Below are positions 34,624 through 44,025 of a stretch of DNA of 49,395 bases, one piece after another; within the stretch, counting starts at the first letter, position 1; each line of letters begins with the position of its first letter. Under the pieces are notes generated by a model, which saw nothing but the letters and a program-made list of their open reading frames with translations, was not told the DNA's origin and did not search any database. This stretch comes from Bacillota bacterium (GTDB lineage Bacteria > Bacillota > UBA4882 > UBA8346). The DNA is taken from assembly GCA_023392595.1 (NCBI GenBank), contig JAEVYU010000041.1, positions 1 to 49,395 on the forward strand. Direction: 5' to 3'. Made by a program: the position numbers and the translations under genes.

Positions 34624-37056
34624 TTACACGGTTTGGAAGGAAATATGATCTTGTTCAACTTTGGTCCGAATTGTTTTCCCCGGCTCCAGATTTCCTTTTA
34701 ATATTTCTTCCGATAAGGGATTTTCAATCAGCCTTTGAACGGCCCGGCGTAAAGGTCGGGCTCCAAACACCGGATCATACCCTTCTTGTACCAAAATATC
34801 CTTTGCTTCATTGGTGACTTCTAAGCCAAGCCCTTTTTCATTTAATTGTTTAGTCACCGGCAAAATCATCAAATCAACAATTTGTTTGATTTGATCCCGG
34901 GTCAAAGCATGAAAAACAATTACCTCATCCACCCGGTTTAAAAACTCCGGCCGGAAGGTCTTTTTCAATTCATCAAGCACTTTTTCTTTCATCTTCCGGT
35001 AATTGTCTTCTTCCTCATCCTGGGACACTTGAAAACCGATTGTTCCTTGATGATCGATCAGATTCGCCCCGACATTGGAGGTCATGACTACGACCGTATT
35101 CCGAAAATCCACCGTCCGACCGTGGGAATCCGTCAGACGCCCGTCCTCTAATACTTGAAGTAAAATATTAAACACTTCCGGATGGGCTTTTTCGATTTCA
35201 TCTAGTAAAATGACTGAATAAGGTTTACGGCGGACCCGCTCCGTCAATTGGCCTCCCTCTTCAAAACCGACATAACCCGGAGGAGAGCCGACCAGCCTGG
35301 AGACAGTATGCCGCTCCATATACTCCGACATATCGATCCGGATGACCGAATTTTCATCTCCAAACATCGCTTCCGCTACTGCTCTTGCCAATTCGGTTTT
35401 ACCGACTCCAGTCGGCCCTAAGAAGATAAAAGAACCGATCGGGCGTTTTGGGTCTTTCAATCCGGCCCTGGCCCGGCGAATCGCTTTTGAGATCACCTCA
35501 ATAGCTTCATTTTGTCCAATAACCCGCTCATGCAAAATCTCTTCCATTTTCAGCAAACGTTCAGTTTCGGCTTGTTCCAGTTTCGATACCGGGATTCCGG
35601 TCCAACTAGCCACGACTTCCGCAATATCCTCCTCGGATACAACCGGTTCATTCATCCCGCGTTTGTTCTTCCACTCATTGCGTAAATTATCCAACTGTTG
35701 ACGGAGTTTTTGTTCTTTATCCCGCAAATCGGCGGCTTTTTCAAACTCCTCATTTTTGATGGCCGCTTCTTTTTCTTGTTGAAGGACTCCTACTTGGTCT
35801 TCCAGTTTCTTTAGATCCGGAGGCGTAATCGTTGTTTTAAGGCGGACTTTGGAAGCAGCCTCATCAATAAGATCAATGGCTTTATCCGGGAGAAACCGAT
35901 CGGTGATATAACGATCCGATAAATTTACCGCCGCCGTAATCGCAACATCAGAAATTTTAACCCGGTGGTGCGCTTCATACCGATCACGCAATCCGTTAAG
36001 AATTTGCACAGCTTCCTCTTTTGACGGCTCTCCGATCTTAATCGGCTGGAACCTCCGTTCTAAAGCCGCATCCTTTTCAACATGTTTCCGGTACTCATCA
36101 AGAGTTGTGGCGCCAATGCATTGCAGCTCGCCACGGGCTAGCGCCGGCTTAAGAATATTGGCTGCATCGATAGCGCCTTCGGCCGCTCCCGCTCCAATCA
36201 GCGTATGCATCTCATCGATAAACAGGACAACATCACCGGCATTACGGATTTCCTCCATCACCTTTTTCATTCTCTCTTCAAACTCGCCACGGTACTTGGA
36301 ACCGGCGACCATGGAACCCATGTCGAGTGTAATCACCCTTTTATTTTGAAGGACTTCCGGTACGGTACCGTTAACAATCTTTTGAGCCAACCCTTCAGCG
36401 ATCGCGGTCTTTCCGACTCCGGGTTCACCGATTAAAACCGGATTGTTCTTGGTGCGTCTTGATAAAACCTGAATTACCCGTTCAATTTCATTTTCACGGC
36501 CAATGACCGGATCAAGTTTACCGATTTTAGCCAGATCGGTTAAATCCCTGCCAAATTGATTTAAAGTTGGTGTTTTATTGGAACCCCGGGGGACCCCAGG
36601 CTGTTCCGAATAGCCACCGGTATTACCTCCCAGTAAAGCGATGACTTCTTTACGAACCCGATCCAAATCGGCACCCAGATTTTTTAATACCTGAGCCGCT
36701 ACTCCCTCACCTTCCCGAATCAAACCCAATAAAATATGCTCAGTACCGACATAATTGTGTCCTAACTGCCGTCCTTCATCCACCGCCAACTCCAATACTC
36801 TTTTAGCTCTAGGTGTAAAAGGAATTTCTCCAAAGGGATTCGTCTCTCCACTCCCGATGATTTTCTCCACTTCATCGCGAATCTTATCCAATCGAATATC
36901 CAGAGATTCCAAGGCTTTTGCAGCTACTCCTTCACCTTCCGATAGCAAGCCCAGCAATAAATGCTCGGTACCAACCACATTATGGCCCAACCGGGCTGCC
37001 TCTTGCTGCGCCAAATATACCACTTTCCTCGCTCTTTCCGTAAATCTTTCAAACAT
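34624..37056 (-). CDS. clpC: ATP-dependent Clp protease ATPase subunit ClpC
   Basis: An 810-residue Hsp100 unfoldase. The two N-domain repeats (FTERARKVVYLAQQEAARLG, then FTPRAKRVLELAVDEGRQLG) lead to AAA-1 with GEPGVGKTAIAEGLAQ, a coiled-coil M domain with the UVR-like KNEEFEKAADLRDKEQKL (about 420-440), and AAA-2 with GPTGVGKTELARAVAE and RIDMSEYMERH. It ends with the conserved D2 tail. ATG 37056 is preferred to the GTG at 37065, which would lie directly on the AAGGGG site. It unfolds McsB-marked substrates for ClpP, which is not in the window. Confidence 0.97.
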   Translation of the reverse strand: MFERFTERARKVVYLAQQEAARLGHNVVGTEHLLLGLLSEGEGVAAKALESLDIRLDKIRDEVEKIIGSGETNPFGEIPFTPRAKRVLELAVDEGRQLGHNYVGTEHILLGLIREGEGVAAQVLKNLGADLDRVRKEVIALLGGNTGGYSEQPGVPRGSNKTPTLNQFGRDLTDLAKIGKLDPVIGRENEIERVIQVLSRRTKNNPVLIGEPGVGKTAIAEGLAQKIVNGTVPEVLQNKRVITLDMGSMVAGSKYRGEFEERMKKVMEEIRNAGDVVLFIDEMHTLIGAGAAEGAIDAANILKPALARGELQCIGATTLDEYRKHVEKDAALERRFQPIKIGEPSKEEAVQILNGLRDRYEAHHRVKISDVAITAAVNLSDRYITDRFLPDKAIDLIDEAASKVRLKTTITPPDLKKLEDQVGVLQQEKEAAIKNEEFEKAADLRDKEQKLRQQLDNLRNEWKNKRGMNEPVVSEEDIAEVVASWTGIPVSKLEQAETERLLKMEEILHERVIGQNEAIEVISKAIRRARAGLKDPKRPIGSFIFLGPTGVGKTELARAVAEAMFGDENSVIRIDMSEYMERHTVSRLVGSPPGYVGFEEGGQLTERVRRKPYSVILLDEIEKAHPEVFNILLQVLEDGRLTDSHGRTVDFRNTVVVMTSNVGANLIDHQGTIGFQVSQDEEEDNYRKMKEKVLDELKKTFRPEFLNRVDEVIVFHALTRDQIKQIVDLMILPVTKQLNEKGLGLEVTNEAKDILVQEGYDPVFGARPLRRAVQRLIENPLSEEILKGNLEPGKTIRTKVEQDHISFQTV

Positions 37057-37061
37057 TTCAT

Positions 37062-38138
37062 TCACACCCCTTCGACTTCGCCTTCGCTTACTTTCAGTTT
37101 TTCCCGTACTATCTTTGCTCGATGAAAATCCCTTTCAGCCGAAGACAGTTCTTTACCGACAATTCTCTGCAGTATGGAAGCGCGAATCGTAAATAATAAT
37201 TCTCTTACGATTAGTTTGTCGACTTTTGGTATTATACCCAGTTCGGCACCGAGTTTGACATCAGACAATAATTTTAAGGCTTCCTGAGAGGTAAGCATCC
37301 TCGCTTGAGTCAAAATTCCATAAGAGCGGCACACCCGGTCTTCCAACTGAACTTTGGAATCTTTTAAAAGTGTTTCCCGGATCGCTCTTTCCCGCTCAAT
37401 TACTTGACGGCATACACTTTTTAAATTGCTGTTCAAATCCGATTCGCTCCGGCCCAAGGTAACCGAATTGGAGACTTGGTAAATATCTCCAATCGATTCA
37501 GTCCCTTCCCCATATAAACCCCGGATGCTAATCCCAATATGCGTTAATGCCGATAAAACTTTTTTAACTTGATCAACAATTGCCAAAGCCGGCAAATGAA
37601 GCATTAAGGATGCCCTCAAGCCAGTCCCGGCATTCGTCGGGCAGGCGGTAAGATATCCATAGTTTTCATCAAAACATAAATCCAAATTTTCCTCCAAATA
37701 ATCATCCATTTGATTGGCAATATTGAAGGCCCCGTCCAAAGAAAATCCCGGCGTAATGGCTTGAATCCGCAAATGATCTTCTTCATTGACCATCACACTG
37801 ATGGATTGATTCTGGTTAACAAGTAACATCCGTAGATGAGGTTTTTCAATAAACTGCGGACTGCATAAATGTTTTTCAACCAAAATCGCCCGGTCATTCG
37901 AGGTTAGCGTCTCTACTTTAATGACAGCCAATGGTTCAATCGAAGGTTTCTCCTTCATCACTCTGCTGATTTCATCATTGATGGAACTTAATTGCGTTTC
38001 GTTGGCATAACTGGGAAAGGGAACCCCTTTTATATTACGGGCCAATCTTATCCGGCTGCTGATGGCTACATCGCCGGCTTCTCCTTCAGACTTTGTCCAG
38101 GATGGAAAAAAATCCCCTCCATTATCTTGAGTGTTCAT
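37062..38138 (-). CDS. mcsB: Protein arginine kinase McsB
   Basis: A 358-residue phosphagen-kinase-fold enzyme. Visible family marks: SSRIRLARNIKGVPFPSY (ATP-binding arginines), VMVNEEDHLRIQ (residues about 118-130, NEEDHLR motif), YLTACPTNAGTGLRASLMLHL and IRGLYGEGTESIGDIYQVSN. McsB phosphorylates arginines on CtsR and damaged proteins, targeting them to ClpC. It is third in the operon, 11 bases after mcsA, and its stop lies directly before the clpC start region. Confidence 0.96.
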   Translation of the reverse strand: MNTQDNGGDFFPSWTKSEGEAGDVAISSRIRLARNIKGVPFPSYANETQLSSINDEISRVMKEKPSIEPLAVIKVETLTSNDRAILVEKHLCSPQFIEKPHLRMLLVNQNQSISVMVNEEDHLRIQAITPGFSLDGAFNIANQMDDYLEENLDLCFDENYGYLTACPTNAGTGLRASLMLHLPALAIVDQVKKVLSALTHIGISIRGLYGEGTESIGDIYQVSNSVTLGRSESDLNSNLKSVCRQVIERERAIRETLLKDSKVQLEDRVCRSYGILTQARMLTSQEALKLLSDVKLGAELGIIPKVDKLIVRELLFTIRASILQRIVGKELSSAERDFHRAKIVREKLKVSEGEVEGV

Positions 38139-38149
38139 CTTTTAACCCC

Positions 38150-38659
38150 CTATAGTTCAGCTTCCAAGCGACGGATTTCATCTCTTAAAAAGGCTGCTTT
38201 CTCATAGTCCTCCCGGCCAATCGATTGTTGCAGTTCGGTGCGAAGATCGCTAATTTCCTTTCGTACTCTTACTTTCCCCCCGCTACGTTTGGGAACTTTT
38301 CCAGTATGTTGAACGCTGCCATGTAACTTCTTCAGCAATGGCTCTAGCCCCGTCTGAAAATACTGATAACAATCGCCACACCCCAATAATCCGCTGCTCA
38401 TGAAATCAGAGAAAGTCAAACCACAGTTCTTACAACTTATTTCTTGGTTGGTGTTGGGTTGTTGATAAAGATTCAAATCGCCTTCAAGCAACCCGACAAT
38501 AAAGTTTTGAAAATTAAAACTGGGCTCGAAAATAATTCCCAATTCATTTCCTACATTTTTGGCGCAAACCTCACATAAGTGAAGTTCAGTTTTTTCGTGG
38601 TTCATAATTTTAGTTAAATGAACCGTAGCCGGTCTTTCACCGCAGTTTTGGCACAACAT
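38150..38659 (-). CDS. mcsA: McsA, zinc-finger activator of McsB
   Basis: A 169-residue protein with four CxxC pairs: CQNCG and CEVCAK in the first third, CKNCG and CGDCY in the middle. The C-terminus is a UVR motif (about residues 140-169, REDYEKAAFLRDEIRRLEA). ATG 38659 is used because GAGGTGATT lies just before it; the frame extends 4 codons upstream. McsA binds and activates McsB. Confidence 0.95.
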   Translation of the reverse strand: MLCQNCGERPATVHLTKIMNHEKTELHLCEVCAKNVGNELGIIFEPSFNFQNFIVGLLEGDLNLYQQPNTNQEISCKNCGLTFSDFMSSGLLGCGDCYQYFQTGLEPLLKKLHGSVQHTGKVPKRSGGKVRVRKEISDLRTELQQSIGREDYEKAAFLRDEIRRLEAEL

Positions 38660-38718
38660 ACAATCAATCACCTCATTCTTGGGTCTTTTCTTTTTATTTG
38701 AAAGAATGACTAAATATT

Positions 38719-39180
38719 TTATGCTTCAGTTCTACTACCCAATACCATTAACAACGCCTTCAAAAATTTGGCTCTCAAGAAATCGCCTTGTGAGGCTTCA
38801 ACGCCAGAAAAATCATCAATCATCACTCGTAAAATCAAACGAGCCGAATCCGCCTCAATCATATTATTTTCTACCAATCTTTCCATCAACTGCTCCGAAT
38901 CGCTCTCACTCAACTCATCAGGAATAATTTCATTGATTAAATCCGGATAACTTGCACTCCGCCAAGTCACCGGAATAATTCGGATATAACCGCCGCCGCC
39001 TCTTTTGCTCTCAACAATATAACCATGTTCGAGATTAAAGCGGGTCTCCAAAACATAATTAATCTGCGAAGGAGCACAACGGAACATTTTTGCCAACTCC
39101 CTCCGTTGCAACTCAATCACTTTGTTTTGAATTAAAATTCCCCGTAGATATTGTTCAATAAAATCAGCTAGGCTTCCCAT
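38719..39180 (-). CDS. ctsR: Heat-shock repressor CtsR
   Basis: A 153-residue repressor with a winged-helix DNA-binding half (IEQYLRGILIQNKVIELQRR, then FRCAPSQINYVLETRFNLEH, with the beta-wing SKRGGGGYIRI) and a C-terminal dimerisation half. The Gly-rich wing loop that acts as thermosensor is present (RGGGG). It represses its own operon through the box at 39191-39207. Confidence 0.96.
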   Translation of the reverse strand: MGSLADFIEQYLRGILIQNKVIELQRRELAKMFRCAPSQINYVLETRFNLEHGYIVESKRGGGGYIRIIPVTWRSASYPDLINEIIPDELSESDSEQLMERLVENNMIEADSARLILRVMIDDFSGVEASQGDFLRAKFLKALLMVLGSRTEA

Positions 39181-39190
39181 TTCAATTACC

Positions 39191-39238
39191 TCTGACCTTC
39201 TTTGACCTTATTGTAACGAAATTTTTTTTAAAAAACAA
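39191..39238 (-). promoter_or_regulatory. ctsR operon promoter with CtsR box
   Basis: TTGTTT (39233-39238) and TACAAT (39210-39215) are 17 bases apart. Directly downstream lies the CtsR heptad repeat GGTCAAA-GAA-GGTCAGA (39191-39207), one base off the GGTCAAA consensus. It overlaps the transcription start region, about 11 bases from the ATG. Confidence 0.92.
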
Positions 39239-39263
39239 GGGAAGGCTTTAAATCTTCCTTCCC
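39239..39263 (-). terminator. Terminator of the LysM/M23 gene
   Basis: GGGAAGG (39239-39245) pairs with CCTTCCC (39257-39263); the T-run TTTTTT follows in the -35 region of the ctsR promoter, so the two transcription units abut. Confidence 0.65.
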
Positions 39264-39321
39264 AAAAATCAGCCATTTTTATCCTTTTCTTATTAATATC
39301 ACTCTCAATCGCAATTTTTCT

Positions 39322-40236
39322 CTAAAATTTGTAAGATTCCTCTATATATCGATAAGGGTTTACTTTGACCCCGTTTCTTTCAACCTCAAAATGCAAGTGA
39401 CTACCATAAGCACGGCCTGTTGCGCCAACTTTGCCAATTACCTCTCCTCGCAATACCGGGCTATATTTACGGACAGATATCTTCGATAAATGTCCATAAT
39501 AGGTTTTGAGTATTCCATGATCAATTATGACCAATAATCCATAACTATCCATCCAACCGGCATATACGATTCTTCCATTTTCCGCCGCTTTGACCGGCGT
39601 GCCAAAAGGTGCTGCCAAATCGACCCCATAATGCATCCGACCCCACCGGTTTCCAAACCGCGAAGTCAAAAAGCCCCTCAATGGCCTCATAAGACAAATT
39701 GGCATTTTTTGACTGCCTTTTTCTTTGGTGGGTATTTTCGGCAAATATATCATGTCACCTGATTTTAACGACCCGAATTGAGGGTTAAGTCTCCAAAACT
39801 GCCAATCTGTTAAATGATAGTCTTGAAGAAGCGTTTCCATAGAATCCTCCTTTCTCAGCCGATATCTTTGAAAAATTGGTTGACTCTTGTCAGGAGGTGG
39901 CAGGTAAAGAATTTGACCTGCGAACAACTTGTGAGGATTGGAGATTTTGTTAATCTGTTGAATAGAATTAATCGATGTGAAGCTATAACGACTGATCCCG
40001 GAAAGGACATCACCTTTTTTAACCACATATTTTTGTAATTTCACATCCAGTAAAGCTTTTCTTGCGAAGTCCTCTCCAATAACAAAAAAATTTTGAGACA
40101 TCTCTACCCGATAGTGATGATGAAATCCATCATTCGGTTCTGCATAGACCAAGGAAAAACCGGAAAAGCTTAATACTCCGAGAAAAATAAAACCCAGTAA
40201 AAAAATCATGTGCAACTTCTTGCCTACTGGCTTCAA
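39322..40236 (-). CDS. LysM-domain M23 peptidase (cell-wall endopeptidase)
   Basis: A 304-residue secreted protein: signal peptide/anchor about 1-32, LysM domain about 70-115 (YVVKKGDVLSGISRYSF...AGQILYLPPP), a second partial LysM-like stretch, and a C-terminal M23 lysostaphin-like domain. Its zinc ligands are visible: H/D in MHYGVDLAAPFG and HLHFE near the end, with YYGHLSKI. TTG 40236 is used because AAGGAG lies 10 bases upstream; ATG 40209 has no site. It should cleave peptidoglycan crosslinks in the periplasm. The terminator of rho ends 2 bases before this ribosome-binding site. Confidence 0.88.
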   Translation of the reverse strand: MKPVGKKLHMIFLLGFIFLGVLSFSGFSLVYAEPNDGFHHHYRVEMSQNFFVIGEDFARKALLDVKLQKYVVKKGDVLSGISRYSFTSINSIQQINKISNPHKLFAGQILYLPPPDKSQPIFQRYRLRKEDSMETLLQDYHLTDWQFWRLNPQFGSLKSGDMIYLPKIPTKEKGSQKMPICLMRPLRGFLTSRFGNRWGRMHYGVDLAAPFGTPVKAAENGRIVYAGWMDSYGLLVIIDHGILKTYYGHLSKISVRKYSPVLRGEVIGKVGATGRAYGSHLHFEVERNGVKVNPYRYIEESYKF

Positions 40237-40253
40237 TAATGGCTGCTCCTTTC

Positions 40254-40294
40254 GAAAAAAAATCCTTCAAGTATTATTTCCATACTTGAAGGAT
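40254..40294 (-). terminator. Terminator or attenuator directly ahead of the M23 gene
   Basis: ATCCTTCAAGTAT (40262-40274) pairs perfectly with ATACTTGAAGGAT (40282-40294), 13 bp, and eight T follow on the minus strand. The T-run ends 2 bases before the ribosome-binding site of the M23 gene, leaving no room for a promoter between. Confidence 0.9.
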
Positions 40295-40345
40295 ATGATT
40301 CCTAAGTTGGGGAGATCCATTTACCCAATGGCTTTATGAAAACTA

Positions 40346-40448
40346 GTAAAACGTTCTCTAAATAACTACCCAATGATTGTGAACGTTTTACTTAAGTAGA
40401 GCGTATCTTCCCCATTTCTGATTTCCATTTACTTACATACGCTCTACT
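40346..40448 (-). promoter_or_regulatory. Two tandem long-loop hairpins between rho and the M23 gene
   Basis: First hairpin: AGTAGAGCGTAT (40395-40406) with ATACGCTCTACT (40437-40448), 12 bp, 30-base loop, its outer end covering the rho stop codon. Second: GTAAAACGTTC (40346-40356) with GAACGTTTTAC (40381-40391), 11 bp, 24-base loop. With the terminator at 40254 they form three consecutive stems. A weak promoter TTGGGT-17-TTTACT lies across the second. Candidate leader RNA. Confidence 0.45.
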
Positions 40449-41733
40449 AGTACTCACTATTTCGCTTTTTTAAGACATTTTCGGCAAATGTTGAATTCAT
40501 GATCATTTCCCGGAATTCCGTATTAGACTTTGAGTTACTTAAACGATCAAGCAGCAGCTCCATTGTTTCGGCCGGTCCCAAGGAACCCAGCACTTTCCGT
40601 AAGACCCAGGTGCATTCGAGTTCCTCCGGTTTGAGCAGCAATTCTTCCTTACGTGTTCCGGATTTAATAATATCGATGGCCGGGAAGATTCTTCGGTCTG
40701 CCAATTTACGATCTAAATGAAGCTCCATATTTCCGGTTCCCTTAAATTCTTCAAAGATTACTTCATCCATCCTCGAACCGGTTTCTACCAACGCAGTGGC
40801 CATTATGGTAAGACTTCCACCCTCTTCCATCTTTCTAGCCGCTCCAAAAAAGCGCTTGGGCTTATGAAGCGCATTGGGATCAACGCCGCCGGAAAGGGTC
40901 CGGCCACTGGGAGGCTCCACCAAATTGTAAGCTCTAGCCAGACGGGTAATGGAATCCAATAAAATTACAACATCCCGGCCAACTTCAACCATACGCTTGG
41001 CCCTTTCTAAAACAAGCTCAGCAACACGGACATGGTTCTCCGCAGGAAGGTCAAAAGTTGAGCTTACGACTTCTCCTCTGACCGAACGCGACATATCCGT
41101 TACTTCTTCTGGACGCTCATCAATTAATAAAACAAGGAGAATAATTTCGGGATGGTTTTCGGTAATACTGTTGGCGATTTTTTTCAGTAAAGTGGTTTTC
41201 CCGGCTTTCGGAGGAGCTACGATCATGCCGCGTTGGCCTTTACCAATAGGAGCCATTACATCAACAAGCCTCATGGCGGTTTCTTTGGGCTGAGTTTCCA
41301 ATCGGACTCGTTCAAAAGGATAAACCGGCGTAAATTCTTCAAAATGATTCCGGGTTCGCAGGGAGTCCGGATCGACAAAATTAACAGCCTGAACTTTCAG
41401 TAGTGCGAAATAGCGCTCATTGTCTTTCGGGGGACGTACCTGTCCTGAAACCAAATCCCCTGTACGCAGGTTAAAACGCCGGATTTGCGAGGCTGAAACG
41501 TATATATCTTCGGGGCCCGGGCTGTAACCTTCTACTCTTAAAAAGCCAAATCCATCGGGAAGAATTTCCAAAATCCCTTGGGAAAATATCAATCCTTCTT
41601 TAACTGCCAATACTTTGAGTAATTCAAAAATGAGTTCCCTTTTCCGAAATTTTGAATAATTTTCGATGGACATTTCTCGGGCCATTTCTTGAAGTTCCTG
41701 CAAAGTTTTTGATTCAAGTTCCGCCAATTGCAT
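40447..41733 (-). CDS. rho: Transcription termination factor Rho
   Basis: A 428-residue hexameric RNA translocase. Rho N-terminal domain (residues 5-45), cold-shock-like RNA-binding domain (about 50-115, ILEILPDGFGFLRVEGYSPG) and ATPase core with Walker A APPKAGKTTLLKK, Walker B VVILLDSITRLARAYN, Q-loop LSGGVDPNAL and R-loop KGTGNMELHLDRKLA. All motifs intact, no insertion in the primary RNA site, as usual in Bacillota. AGGAGG precedes the ATG. Confidence 0.97.
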   Translation of the reverse strand: MQLAELESKTLQELQEMAREMSIENYSKFRKRELIFELLKVLAVKEGLIFSQGILEILPDGFGFLRVEGYSPGPEDIYVSASQIRRFNLRTGDLVSGQVRPPKDNERYFALLKVQAVNFVDPDSLRTRNHFEEFTPVYPFERVRLETQPKETAMRLVDVMAPIGKGQRGMIVAPPKAGKTTLLKKIANSITENHPEIILLVLLIDERPEEVTDMSRSVRGEVVSSTFDLPAENHVRVAELVLERAKRMVEVGRDVVILLDSITRLARAYNLVEPPSGRTLSGGVDPNALHKPKRFFGAARKMEEGGSLTIMATALVETGSRMDEVIFEEFKGTGNMELHLDRKLADRRIFPAIDIIKSGTRKEELLLKPEELECTWVLRKVLGSLGPAETMELLLDRLSNSKSNTEFREMIMNSTFAENVLKKRNSEY

Positions 41734-41981
41734 CGATTTTTTCCTCCTTGGTATCTATAATCATCAGGATTTATTCGTATTGTTATAACAGTGGATCGAA
41801 CAGTAGTATTCAGTTTGATTGTTGAGGAATTAAGCATTTTGTCGAAATTAATTCTCACATATGGACAAAAAAGAAATCCTACGAATATATTTTATTCGTT
41901 TTTATATTTTCTAACACATGGATTCTCAAAGGATAGTATAGATGGCGCATGCGTCGGTATAGAAAGTAAAGTGGATTTGCT

Positions 41982-42641
41982 TTAGGGTTTTAAATTAGGA
42001 TGGACCTTACTAGCATCAAAACTGGTAAAACCCTTTTCCGCTAATGCGATTGAATTTACTTCTTTTACAATTCTTAAATCTTCAATTGTTTCTGCATAAA
42101 TAATATGGAGACTGTGACAAATCGGACAATGCAGCTCCAGCTTTTCCGGAAATACATCAATTTCAATTTGATGATTTCCGCATTGACAAAACATTTGATT
42201 CTGTTCAGCAATGTGATGAAGATGTTTCAGTACTTCGAACATGACCTGGGGATTGCTGAAATAATCGTCAAAGCCGATATTGTTCATGATGCTTCCAATA
42301 TCATCCTGCTTTTGTTTTATGATCTTGGCAAGTGAAGCCTCATCCCCTATATATCCCAGTTCCTGTCCCGTCTCAATACACCGAATTACCACTATCGGTT
42401 GTTCCCATATTTCCTGGCGGGTAAGCTTGATAATATGTATCTCTTCACAGAGCAAACAAGAGATTTGCAAATAATAATCTTTAAAGTTCTTGGTATTGAT
42501 AGTTAATTTATTAAACCCGCATTTACAAATGACTTTCAAAGGTTTATTTTTTGTGATATTAAAAAAGGAAATCGTATGATTTTCTAATCTTCCACAGAGC
42601 GGACATCGCAAAGCCAGACTTCGTTGGGTAGATACTATCAT
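41982..42641 (-). CDS. Uncharacterised multi-zinc-ribbon protein
   Basis: A 219-residue cytoplasmic protein from ATG 42641 (GGAGG 4 bases upstream; the open frame extends 5 codons to an ATG without a site). It has at least five Cys pairs: CPLCG, CKCG, CLLCEE, CQCG and CPICH, arranged as two similar zinc-ribbon modules around a helical middle (about 85-150). No family name could be attached. It precedes rho after a 248-base spacer that holds no gene. Nucleic-acid or protein binding is likely from the ribbons, but unproven. Confidence 0.7.
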   Translation of the reverse strand: MIVSTQRSLALRCPLCGRLENHTISFFNITKNKPLKVICKCGFNKLTINTKNFKDYYLQISCLLCEEIHIIKLTRQEIWEQPIVVIRCIETGQELGYIGDEASLAKIIKQKQDDIGSIMNNIGFDDYFSNPQVMFEVLKHLHHIAEQNQMFCQCGNHQIEIDVFPEKLELHCPICHSLHIIYAETIEDLRIVKEVNSIALAEKGFTSFDASKVHPNLKP

Positions 42642-42752
42642 ACCGACCGCCTCCATTCCGATTCATATTAAGTTTCGGCGTAGTTTAAATGAATTCCTCC
42701 TTTTTTTGGCACTTATACCAAGGAAAAAATCCCCATGTTCCGCCAATGGAAA

Positions 42753-43811
42753 CTACTCATTAAGAAGATTGACAATCCGGCCATAAATCTCTGTTAAACT
42801 TTCGACATAATCGGCGCCACCCAATTCTACGGCAGCTCTGGGCATTCCATAGACAACACAGCTGGCTTCGTCTTGAGCAATGGTCCGGGCTCCTAATTGG
42901 TGCAAATGCTGCATACCCGTACCCCCATCGACTCCCATACCGGTCAACAGCACAGCCAAAACCTTACTACCGCTCACTTCAGCTATTGACTCAAAAAGAT
43001 AGTTCACTGAGGGCTTCAGGATTAGCTTTGGTTCTTCTGAAACTTCCACCACCAATCGTTCGCCTTCCCTGCGTAATTTAGTCTGGTAGCCGGCAGGGGC
43101 AATTAAAACCCGCCCGGGTTTCATCTCATCCCCGGTCTTTGCTTCAACAACCTCTAATTTACAATATGTATCCAGCCTTTTGGCAAAGAATCCCGTAAAA
43201 CCCTTGGGCATGTGTTGTGCAATAATAACACCCAGGGGAAAATCTTCAGGAAATTGGGTTAGCAAATAATAAAGAGCTTTAGGTCCCCCAGTTGAAGCTC
43301 CAATCGCCAAAAGATCATACTTTAGCCCCTTATTCGCTTCAATCGATTGTTGTGCAAGAGAAGGTGTCAGGGGTGATTGAGATACTATTTTTGCCAAATG
43401 AACTTCCGAAGCTGTTCTGATTTTTTGGATCAGATCAATCGCTACATTATCTAAAGATGCAGCATCGGGCTCCGGAGCATTCGGTTTGGTAACAAAGTCA
43501 ATAGCCCCCATTTCCAGGGCTTTAAGAGTATATTCCGCCCCTTCGGTTGTTAAATAACTTACCATAATGACTGGGGTAGGCGATTGCTCCATGATTCCGG
43601 CTAAGCAATCCAAACCATTCATCTTTGGCATTTCGATGTCGAGTGTAATCACATCGGGTTTCAAAATTTTGATTTTCGAAAGTGCATCTTCCCCATCATT
43701 GGCCGTACCAACAACCGTTATATCCGCTTCCTTATTCAATATATCGGATAACACCTGTCGTATCAAAGCGGAATCATCAACCACCAGAACTCGAATTGGC
43801 AATTTTGCCAC
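42753..43811 (-). CDS. cheB: Chemotaxis response regulator methylesterase CheB
   Basis: A 352-residue protein with an N-terminal receiver domain (acidic pocket VVDDSALIR, phospho-acceptor D58 in TLDIEMPKMNGLD, T/S and K in VSYLT and VTKP) and a C-terminal methylesterase domain with S173 (GASTGGPKAL), H200 (QHMPKG) and D295 (GMGVDGG). It demethylates and deamidates chemoreceptors. The start is GTG 43811; TTG 43802 with AAAGGG at better spacing (MPIRVLVVDD) is an alternative. It is not next to other che genes here apart from cheX 9 kb away. Confidence 0.93.
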   Translation of the reverse strand: MAKLPIRVLVVDDSALIRQVLSDILNKEADITVVGTANDGEDALSKIKILKPDVITLDIEMPKMNGLDCLAGIMEQSPTPVIMVSYLTTEGAEYTLKALEMGAIDFVTKPNAPEPDAASLDNVAIDLIQKIRTASEVHLAKIVSQSPLTPSLAQQSIEANKGLKYDLLAIGASTGGPKALYYLLTQFPEDFPLGVIIAQHMPKGFTGFFAKRLDTYCKLEVVEAKTGDEMKPGRVLIAPAGYQTKLRREGERLVVEVSEEPKLILKPSVNYLFESIAEVSGSKVLAVLLTGMGVDGGTGMQHLHQLGARTIAQDEASCVVYGMPRAAVELGGADYVESLTEIYGRIVNLLNE

Positions 43812-44025
43812 CCTTTCTTGATCAACCAGTAATATAAACTTAAGGTAAGTTCAACATGAAAGCTTTATTTCCTGCTATTTTAATCCCTGGTTAAAACATG
43901 TTTACAAGCCTGTTATCTATGGGGCATCCCGGACTGAATTTTCGCTCTCTTCGAAACGGCTTTTCCATCCATCAATCCTGGGTAAGGTCCAAAATTGCCA
44001 GGATCTTAACAGTGATTGGGGACTG

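Noticed and set aside
34395..34658. 87-aa ORF between clpC and cheX
   Set aside because: It runs through the clpC terminator, has no ribosome-binding site and its composition is not protein-like.
40236..40448. c-di-AMP (ydaO) riboswitch before the peptidase gene
   Set aside because: The conserved GC-rich core of that riboswitch is not seen; only unassigned hairpins are present.
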